Of a DNA stretch of 64,000 nucleotides, positions 55,501-64,000 are shown piece by piece. This DNA comes from Wuchereria bancrofti (Eukaryota; Nematoda; Chromadorea; Rhabditida; Onchocercidae). The notes beneath the pieces are model-generated. The model worked only from the letters and a program-made list of their open reading frames with translations, did not search any database and had not been told where the DNA came from. Position 1 is the stretch's first letter. Every line of letters begins with the position of its first letter. The position numbers were made by a program, and so were the translations under genes. The stretch lies in the NCBI GenBank assembly GCA_005281725.1, contig SSBO01000009.1:11649843-11713842 (forward strand), in the 5' to 3' direction.

Positions 55501-57436
55501 AAATAATTCATCGATCATTTTTGATAACATCTGAAACTTTTCGAACAATTATTTTTGCGGAAAATCTAAATCGTTTTGGTCTATCGTCTTCATGGATATA
55601 ATTTTGCAGATTTCTTATATTAATCACAATACAAAGGGATACAAAAACTCAGCAAATTTCTTAGGTGTATCATCAAAAAATTGCTTCATTAAAAAGAAAT
55701 TTTTACATTTTTTTGTTTCAAATTTAAATATAACAATTATTGCTCTTTTTCTTCAAGTAATTTTGACCTATCCAAATTTAAGTTAAACTTTCTGAGGTAT
55801 CTTACTGTTCCTTCTAGAAATAAGTTGTTCCTCTTTTGATTTCTTACTGATTCACCATAATTTCTAATTACATTTTATTACTTGTAACCCTCAGGGTGCA
55901 TATTCTACGGTGACTGTTATCATGAAGATCGAAATTAATAGTTAAGAGGATTATTCTTACCAATTCAAGCAGAATTATGGTATTTGATCCAGATCAATAA
56001 TCAAATGAAAATATACACAAGGCAAAAGGATTTCAGGTGAACAAACAATGACGGACGTATTTATGAAATTCCAACAACTCATTAGCATGAAAAATTTTCA
56101 GCAGTAATTAACTAGCTGTATATTAGTAAGAGATATGAAAATGATTTAATTGCAATGGCCTGCTAATTTACCATTGAAATATATTTCATGAAATTCAAAC
56201 CAATCTTTTTTAAAGTTTCAGAAATGACATTACTACAAAGAGGTTTTAATTCCAAAAACTCATTTACTGAAACTCCACAATACTTAATCCTTCTACAGCT
56301 AGACTACACTAACTTCTTTCAATCCATGTTTACATTTTTGCTTCTTTGCATGCCCGGAAAAATCTAATAAATTCCTAAAGATTCTCATTCATCTGACAAT
56401 TACTCAATGGAACCAAAAACTATGCGTTATCAAGCCATCTCCTTCAGTCATCAATTTAAATTGCTAAAATACATTCTGAAGTCATCTTCACTGCTCCACT
56501 CTTACGCACAAAATATTGTTAAGAACGAATGTCCAGTAATGGAAATGAGAAAGGAGTGAGTATAGGTAGATGTAAACAAAATGATGTTTGTATATATCTA
56601 CACAAGAATAGTTAAATTTAACAAAGAAATTAATACCGGAACTTTAAGATGGTAAACAATAACAACAATGTACTTTAATGTTTTTTCTTCGGTGAAGAGA
56701 TGCGTGTGGCAGTCTTCAGTTTTCCGTGTATTTACATTGGAAATCTCTATCAATGGAGATGGCGGGGTGGAGGAGGGGTTAGGGTGTACCAGGTAATCAT
56801 AACATACACACACAGACACATACATTACATATACACATACAAACACCGTTAGCAGTTCTTGTCAACTAACAATTTTAACTCATTTAGTGTTCATTTTTAT
56901 TCCTTTTTCCCTTTCAGTCATTTAAAGTTTGCTCTTTTCTTTTTTCAGAAAGACCTTTTTTTTTGAAATTTGATAAATTAGTCTGAAATACGTAATTAGT
57001 TTTGTGAAATACTCACACTTATCAAATATAACATGCAATCATAAACCTATCCAAAAAATTTACACCATTTCACAATTTCACTAGTATTTTGGCCTATACA
57101 GGACCATTAGCTTTGAAAAATTGAGCGAAGAAAAAAAAAAGAAAAAACATTACAAATAAGCTACAATTTCTTCGTTATTGCTATTCTGCATGATTTACAT
57201 TTCCACATTCATTTCTGATGTGATTTTTTTCTTTTTGTTTTTAAACTTTATAACACTTCAACTTTATTCGCTTACATCATAATCAGACTTAGGTAATAAA
57301 GACATTTCAGCAACAAATTATGGAGTAGTAAGTTAAAAAATACATTAACACCCCTTCAACACATCTGGTTGGAAGATAAATGATTAATTAGCAGAAAGCG
57401 TGACAACAATGTTTTACATAACTGAATCATTTGCAG
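49528..57436. other. Gene-poor region, second half
   Basis: About 7.9 kb without a recognised gene, leading up to the FAM20 gene. It is rich in A/T runs and has a few short simple tracts: pyrimidine-rich near 51836-51870 and 54985-55110, CA-rich near 56806-56843. One possible exon (49575-49681) is listed separately. Other open frames are AT-biased and unsupported. Confidence 0.5.
49575..49681 (+). other. Possible orphan 5' coding exon
   Basis: Starts with two consecutive ATGs and reads 35 codons into a near-consensus donor, GC followed by GTAAGT at 49682. The encoded start, MMLSFAKLVSCSVQSCSRCV, is followed by TCLTIRGHKIIRVTD. It has a hydrophobic beginning and several cysteines. No partner exon was found downstream, and the phase does not match the 57437 exon. 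It may be noncoding. Confidence 0.2.
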
Positions 57437-57625
57437 TATAATTCTGATCTTAATCGAGAATCGGTAGATCAAATTCTCTACCGTGCTCGTACCTACACAC
57501 GGATGACACTTTGCAATGAGCAAGAATTGTGGGATACAGTCAACAGTAGAACCAGCGATAACAGCGACTTCAACAATAACAGTTTTATTAACATCTGCAA
57601 CGATTTCAATTGAAACGACAACATT
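57430..57625 (+). promoter_or_regulatory. FAM20 5' leader with acceptor and upstream ORF
   Basis: TTTGCAG ends at 57436, giving a plausible trans- or cis-splice acceptor 189 bases before the FAM20 start. The leader contains an upstream ATG near 57502 that reads 36 codons (MTLCNEQELWDTV...) and stops at TGA 57611-57613, 12 bases before the main ATG. The same frame is open from the acceptor onward (58 codons, including RESVDQILYRARTYTRM), so it could alternatively be the last exon of an upstream gene. Confidence 0.45.
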
Positions 57626-60600
57626 ATGCGTATATATATTCGGAAATTAGCAGTTATTGTTTGTGTCACATTTTTTACCACTATCATCTTGTTATCAGTG
57701 ATACGGAAAGACGAAAGTTCCGGTAAGATAACCATTACGATACGATAAGAAGTGTTGGAGAGAATTTGCAGATACCTGCAAATCTTTGTCTGATACTATT
57801 TCTTAGCTCATGATAAGTCGATTTAATGAAAACGGATTTAGAAATTTTAAAATCTCAACATCAGTTTTCCCTACTGGAATCGTTATAATTAACAGTAAAC
57901 ATACAAATTCCATCAATTATTTGTTGAAATTTCGTATGTTGAATAACTTTTGAATATATTCAGCAAAACAATAATTGTTTCAGAATGGTTAAAAAGACAT
58001 CAAAAGCTAAATTTTCCACGACCAATTCCACATGCTGCTTATGTGCAAGAACAAAATATTTATAAGTATATGACTAAAGATAGCGATATTTCTCGTTTCT
58101 TTGGTATATAAGCCTTTCGTTTTCTTTCTTTTTTTTTTTTTGAATTTTAATCAAACAAAAGTTATAAAAATCAGCTATTGCAAAAAAAAGAGTTAAAAAC
58201 CTCGAAAAAAATTAGCGGTGAAGAAATTTTCAACTTCTCTCTTTAAACATTGTAACAGCAATATGCAAAACGAATTCTTGTCTAGAATGAATCGCATCTC
58301 CTACCATAAATTATGGTCCCAAAAGAAAGAAAATTTCAGTTCCACATATCAATTGGACATTGGCCAAACAGCTAGGTCAATATTTATTTCATTTAAATAT
58401 TTCGGAAATGATTACAAAAGAATGTCCGAATAACGAAACTTTGCGACAGTTTTGGAAAAACAAAAATGGGTAAATACTAAAAGTGATATTTGTAAACAAT
58501 CGAAAGTAAGGAAACTAATTGCTTTTTGAAATTAAATAGTAATAATTCTTTTTTTTTAATTGCCAAAAATGATTAGTCAGTTAATTTTTGGAGAATTACA
58601 GTCTAATGACGTTTTACTTATAGAAAAACTGTACCAGAAAGAGATTCATGGGAAAAATTTTATGCGGACATTGGCAGCTGTGATGTATACAGAGATGAAG
58701 AAGTATGCATTAAACTTTGATTACATTGTTATCAGTATGAGAGCTGATAACATAGCTTTGATTTCATTGTTATCAGTTTGAGAGATAATAACTTTCTAGC
58801 AACTTTCACAATTAATTTTTGAATAATCACAATTATTCTGTATTGAAACAGTGCTGTCTATGATGATTGATGACACTAATTTTGCCATTCCTTCGATACA
58901 TCTAGTATGTAGATGTTAGACATTAGTCTATGATAGCCGAAAGAAAGATGATTATATAGCGAACATTCATATTCATTAAGGAGTGGGAATGTAAGATTCC
59001 TTCACACGAAGAATATTTATCTCGAAAAATGACGATGCTAAGTTGCTCAGAACAATTTACTTTTATTTTGATAACATTCAACAGACTCAGTAATTTTAAC
59101 TTTTTTTTTATCTAAATTAAAAAATAATTTCTTTTTTTTTTCGTTTATATCTGCAGGTTGTAGACAATTTGTTAAATGACTTGACCAAATTACCATTGAA
59201 ATATGTATCCATTATGGACGGTGGGACGCAAGTTAAGCTCATCTTCACATTTGAAAATGACCAGCAGGCGGTTTTTAAACCTATGCGGTATGTTTTCTTC
59301 TTTATTTTTGATAATTCAAATTTTATTACGCTTTCCGTCATAAACGTGTTTTGTTGCACATTTATACATATATGTGACTTTTTAAATTGTAAATTTAAAT
59401 TTCATATGGACAAGTATGTTATCAAGATGTCAAATTGAAAAAAAGCATTAAATTAATATCTAATCTATATTCGTGGTCAATATTCGAAATTTAAATCTTT
59501 TTTTTGAATTCTCTCATTATCAAAGAGTAGAGAAAAATTTGAGTTTCAAGTTTAAGTTTTTTTTCTAGTTTCACAGATTTAAGTTTCAACCCACCAAATG
59601 AGCGATCATCTATTATTGAAATGGTAGGGAAGGGGAAGGAGGAGAACAAATGCCTGTTAAGATTCAGTTAAGCATAAGATGAAAAACAAATTCCAACGAA
59701 TCCGTGACTAAAATTAGAGCTGAGAAAGCTGAAAGCTGCGTCTACAATTATCAAAGCCATTTAACAATCAAAGCTTTGAACGATCGGTGAATCAAAAAGG
59801 AATATTTTGATCACTTCTATTATTAATGTCATAGAGAAATTCACTGGCAGTATATCACTGTCATTTGCATATGTTTTGCACTGAATGACTGATTAGTTAT
59901 AATTAATCGTATTAAATTAATCACGTCAATTGTGTTAACTGCATTACTTAATTATTTGAATTAGTCACTTTCTTTCAATACAAAATATATTTGAAACATG
60001 AAAAATCAATATAAATGCTTGAGCTTATTTTTAAACTTAAACTTTTTTTTTGGTTCCTATTTGCACAAATGGAGTGTGATAAATTTCGAAAAATTTTAGA
60101 AAACACAGAATAGTGGGAATTACTGCAAACTGAGAAAAACTTACAACGGAAAAAACTGGAATGAAAAATATGATAAAGAAAAATTCGTAATTTCAGATTC
60201 GGCCGTGATTATGAATCCGATCCGAATCACTTTTACTTCAACGATTTCGAACGTCATAATGCTGAAATTGCAACATTTCATATGGACAAGTATGTCATCG
60301 AGCTGTCAAATTGAAAAAAAAGCACTAAATTAATTCTAATATGATTAATGTCTGAAATTAAAATCTTTTTTTGATCAAAGTGTAGTTGCCTTGTTTTATT
60401 TCTCTTTTTATGATATAATTTCTAATTGATATGCATGTCCCAAATTTAAATGAATTCATATTTAGAATACTTGGCTTTCGACGTGCTGTACCAACTGTTG
60501 GTCGTATTGTCAATTTAACGTCTGATTTACGTGACAAAGCCGAAAAACGTTTGGCTAAGACATTTTTCACTTCGCCAGGTGTGTTTTTTTTTCTTTCTTT

Positions 60601-62670
60601 TTTTTTGCGCGGCGTTATTTCCTTGTTAGCGATGCAGATTGCGAAGAATGAATTTGGTTGATCCTGCACTTTTTGCAGGTTATTATTGCAGGTTGCAGAT
60701 TATGCCAATTTATCAATGATATCGTTATTTGAATTTTAAGCTTTCTGGAAAGATTGGTATTTTGGCACTGATCCTGTAGAAAATTGAATGGCTAGGCATT
60801 TAAGACTAGGCATTAAACAAGTTTTTGGGCGTAAATATTTTACTAAGCTTAATGATGAAAAATTGTGTTTCAAAACAGTTTTTCAAATTGTTTCCTAGCC
60901 ATTTCAAATGCTTCCATCATTTTCAGCCAAAAATTTATGCTTTGTGAGCAAGTGCGATTATTATTGTGACACATCGCATGCCATTTGTGGTACTCCAGAT
61001 ACCAGGGAAGGGTCAGTACAAGTATTCCTTCCAGACGAAAATAGTGTCCCCAGGAAGCATAACAGATCACCTTACAGAAGGTCAGGACGTTATTGTTTCT
61101 TTTCACATAATTCATAAAAGTATATTTTTAGACATTTCAAAATTCAGCTGAAAAAAACATTCAGGCATAAAAAATTTGATTCCCACTTTGAATTTAATTA
61201 ATTATCACGAACAAGATATTGCTTTCTTTCTTTCTTTTTTTGCTGTAAATTGTGATTTTGTACAGAACATATTCGAAGAAGAACCAAATAGCTGAATGGC
61301 AACGAAATATGGACTATTGCCAAGAAAGCGTAAAAACAGCGAAACGTTATGCTCATGGGCGAACGTTACTTGATCTTGTTGACTTCCACGTGATGGATTA
61401 TCTGATTGGTTGGTTGGTTCAACAGAGTTTATAAACTTGAATAATCCTAAAATCCTAAAAAGCTAGTAAGATTTTCAAGTGAAAGGAAAAAAGATTAGTG
61501 CACAAGATACATTGATTATAGGCAATCAAGATCGACATCATTATGAAGCATTTTCTATTTTTACGAATGCTCCGTCTTATGCAATTCATTTGGATAACGG
61601 AAGGGCGTAAGTATTTACTCAGTAAATTTCAATGAATAGTTCAAAATTCAAATATTAAAATCTCCCACGTTGCATTAGAGTTTTCATTTCAATGTAAAGT
61701 ACTGCACAATTTCTGTCATTACAGGTTTGGAAGGACGGATTTTGATGACGATGATATATTGTTACCTTTAAAGCAGTGTTGTGTGTTGAGATCTTCAACT
61801 TTCTTTACATTGTTGAAATACTATCGTGAGCCTATCTCACTAACAAAAGCGCTTCATCAGTAAATTAATTTTTCGCTTTGCTATTTTTCTCAAATTTATT
61901 AAAAGTTTAACTTTTGATTTCACACTTATTTACAGGTCGATGTCGAAGGATCCCTTGGCACCAATATTAGCATATAAGCATTATCCTGCCGTGGAAAGGA
62001 GATTGCACAATGTAATGGTTTACATCGATAAATGCGTCCGTGAAAATTCCGTAGGTCCTGAAGGCGTCATAATGGCAGAATATCATAATAATGTTTGTTT
62101 AATTTTTATTTTAAATATATGAATTTAATTTCAAACCAAATTGTTCTAAATTAAGTTTATTCAGATAATGAGAACTCTAAAGACTTGATAAACTTTGAAA
62201 TTACAAATTAAGAGAGCAATATTTTTTTAAATGTGGGACAGAAAATGTGATATAATTTCAAATATTATTGCTCAGTCGTTTTGTATGGAGTAGATATTAT
62301 AAAAAATATTTAACTAAAACATATCTTTCAATGTGCATTTTAGGAAATGCCTTTGGTTGGCGGTGAAGAGACATGGGAGGATGATGAAAGCAATAATAAT
62401 AATAACAATAATAATAATAATGATAACAATAATAATAAAAAAACCAATAATAACGATAAGAATGGTAACAATGATATTAATAATAACAATAGTAATAATA
62501 ATGATAATAATGTCAACAATAATATTAATAATAAGAACAATAACGATAACAATAATAATAATAATGATAATAATAATGTCAACAATAATATTAATAATAA
62601 GAACAATAATAATAGTGATAACAATAACAATGACGATAACGATAATAATAATGATAATAATAATAATTAG
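57626..62670 (+). CDS. famk-1: FAM20-family secretory-pathway kinase with Asn-rich tail
   Basis: Golgi/secreted kinase of the FAM20 family, which phosphorylates secreted proteins or glycans. Exons: 57626-57722, 57984-58103, 58340-58469, 58577-about 58734, 59157-59287, 60197-60289, 60466-60578, 60927-61080, 61266-61408, 61522-61606, 61725-61859, 61936-62092 and 62344-62670. The N-terminus is a type II signal anchor: [20 protein letters not shown] then ILLSVIR. Kinase marks: [15 protein letters not shown] (Lys), [14 protein letters not shown] (Glu), [11 protein letters not shown] (catalytic Asp), [12 protein letters not shown] (metal Asp), plus the [18 protein letters not shown] cysteines. The last exon encodes [16 protein letters not shown], then about 90 residues that are mostly Asn with Asp, Lys, Ile, Ser and Val. 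Vertebrate members lack this tail. The exon 4 donor is ambiguous because of a local duplication; the exon 8 donor is GTCAGG. Confidence 0.92.
58715..58784. repeat. Near-tandem 29-base duplication spanning a FAM20 5' splice site
   Basis: 58715-58743 and 58756-58784 match at 27 of 29 positions (CTTTGATT, CATTGTTATCAGT, TGAGAG). The first copy contains the likely donor ATCA/GTATGA; the second has ATCA/GTTTGA. GTTATCAG and CTGATAAC between them also form an 8-base inverted repeat. Confidence 0.85.
59399..59506. repeat. Intron 5 copy of the FAM20 exon 6 end plus intron 6 start
   Basis: Starts ATTTCATATGGACAAGTATG and aligns with 60275-60374 in the same orientation. The matching region covers the last 15 bases of exon 6, its GTATGT donor and about 85 bases of intron 6, with identity falling toward the right end. 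The copy sits about 880 bases upstream and keeps an intact GTATGT. Confidence 0.88.
62392..62668. repeat. Imperfect AAT/AAC trinucleotide tract (coding)
   Basis: Roughly 275 bases of AAT and AAC codons with GAT, AAG and ATT interruptions, forming the tail of FAM20. A longer internal unit, from GTCAACAATAATATTAATAA onward, recurs about 66 bases apart (62512 and 62578). The opposite strand shows long Ile/Val/Leu open frames that are shadows. Confidence 0.92.
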
Positions 62671-64000
62671 TGTTAAAAATAATGTGGAAAACAATGATGA
62701 AAAGACAAAACCAATTGAAATGCTCAAAATAATCGACCGAACAACAGAAGTAATTTTCCTCTTGTTTATTTTTTCTCCCCTGCAAATATTGTGTAAAATA
62801 TGAAAAGAAAATAATGTGACTGTTCTAAAAGCTCAATAAGTTATTTGCTTTACTTTATTGCTGATCCTTTCATTAAGCAGTATGATTGTATATATATATG
62901 TGTATATACAGTTCGTCTTCAACCTCATGTTTCATATGCTATGATCGCCTCACTTCGATAAGTTTCGAAATCTTCACCGATTTATTTACTTAAGTCAAGT
63001 TTTAATACATCTAATTCTTTTTTTTTTGAAATTCAGGAAATCAATTTTATAATAAGCGATGAAAAATTGTTGAGAGCTTGTGTCCCATCTGCAATGCCGC
63101 ATTGTTTATTTTATTTGAAACTTATAAGTTTTTGAATTCTAAAATTTTCAAATAAATTAAAACAAATTATAGTCACTCATAAAGAAAGAAGTTTTTCAAA
63201 GGAAGAAGTTTATTGCACACGCATTCTTCCGTATATTTTTTGGCGTTACCTTACTTTTTCTGCAGTGTTTCTGAATCGATAGTGTAGAAAGTTGTTTAGA
63301 GTTTGAAATCGGTAATATGTTAACATAGTTTTTCGTCCTCTAATTTATTATTTCCAATTCTTTTCTGCTAGCCGATATGCTCAAATCAAAAGTTAAAGTT
63401 GAAATGTGGTTTCACTAATCAAATTCTGAATCGAGACGATTTGTAGAGAAAAAACAAAATGAAAAATTCTTAAGTTTAAAATATATTCCGTTACTTTAAT
63501 TAAAGTATATGCCACTATTGATACAACTTTTTCCTTATCATTACTCTAAAATGATGGTTCCTATGTTGGCCAAACAGAAATGATATCTTCACTTCGCATT
63601 TACTTGCTTGTTTCGTTTTGTATGTTAAATGTTCTTTCAAAATTTTATGTCTCTTGCAATAATTTCTATTATTTATATTATTTACCGTTCCACTTGTCGG
63701 TCGCTATTTTTCTTTTCTTTTTTTTCTGAAATTTTGTTATAGATCTGCACTGAATGATTGAACATTGTCTAGAGCACGAGAAATTCTCGAAAAACATTAA
63801 GCACACTGAATATATATAATTCCATTAGTATTAGTTATTGGATTCGTTTCTCATTATCCTTCATCGATTATTTATTCAGAAATTATTATTATCATCATCG
63901 CTATCACAGTCATTATCGTTACCATACAGGGCATAAATTTAATTTACGTTCAATTTAATAGTAATGATGGAACGCTGTGTAAAATTTTTTACGGGTGATT
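62671..64000. other. FAM20 3' UTR and downstream intergenic sequence
   Basis: 1.3 kb of AT-rich sequence. A short TATATA run occurs at 62888-62908. No gene, RNA or element is recognised up to the window edge. Confidence 0.6.

Noticed and set aside
62314..62727. Minus-strand frames of 96-137 residues made of Ile/Val/Leu
   Set aside because: They are the complement of the AAT/AAC repeat coding the FAM20 tail and contain almost nothing but repeat-derived residues.

Overview
This is a piece of an AT-rich nuclear genome from a nematode, most likely a filarial or other clade III (spirurid) worm. The inference rests on four things seen here. All recognisable genes are animal genes split into many short exons. 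3' splice sites are the worm-like TTTCAG type. Several start codons sit a few bases after a lone TTTCAG-like acceptor, as expected for spliced-leader trans-splicing. The introns, mostly 100-900 bases, are longer than typical Caenorhabditis introns. I reconstructed exons by hand from reading frame, splice sites and intron phase; no alignment was run.

Layout, left to right. 328-7717 (+) is a 23-exon FAM184-family coiled-coil gene. 7718-9778 is mostly non-coding, with a CA repeat and two weak minus-strand coding candidates. 9790-13001 (+) is an N-terminal RASSF (RASSF7/8 type) gene with an RA domain and coiled coils. 13002-16254 has no convincing gene but holds minus-strand open stretches that may be a decayed or unknown gene. 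16269-19278 (+) is a complete seven-exon sideroflexin. 20299-about 21965 (-) is a small-exon gene for a single-pass membrane protein with one immunoglobulin domain; no long ORF gives it away, and its 5' end is unresolved. 23777-28105 (+) is a divergent FBF1/Albatross-like ciliary transition-fibre protein. 28876-34897 (-) is eEF2 kinase. 36746-41677 (-) is the mitochondrial Rho GTPase Miro. 41678-57436 is a gene-poor stretch of almost 16 kb with a long TAAA microsatellite and two possible orphan exons. 57626-62670 (+) is a FAM20-family Golgi secretory kinase that carries an unusual tail of about 90 mostly asparagine residues.

The genes do not form one pathway and spacing gives no sign of an operon. 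Individual roles are cilium base (FBF1-like), mitochondrion (sideroflexin, Miro), translation elongation control (eEF2 kinase), secretory-pathway phosphorylation (FAM20) and cell-surface recognition (Ig protein). The most notable observations are the Ig membrane protein, the Asn-rich FAM20 tail, a near-perfect 37-base intronic hairpin in eEF2 kinase, and short exon-derived duplications inside introns of both Miro and FAM20. No bacterial, viral, CRISPR, rRNA or tRNA feature was seen.
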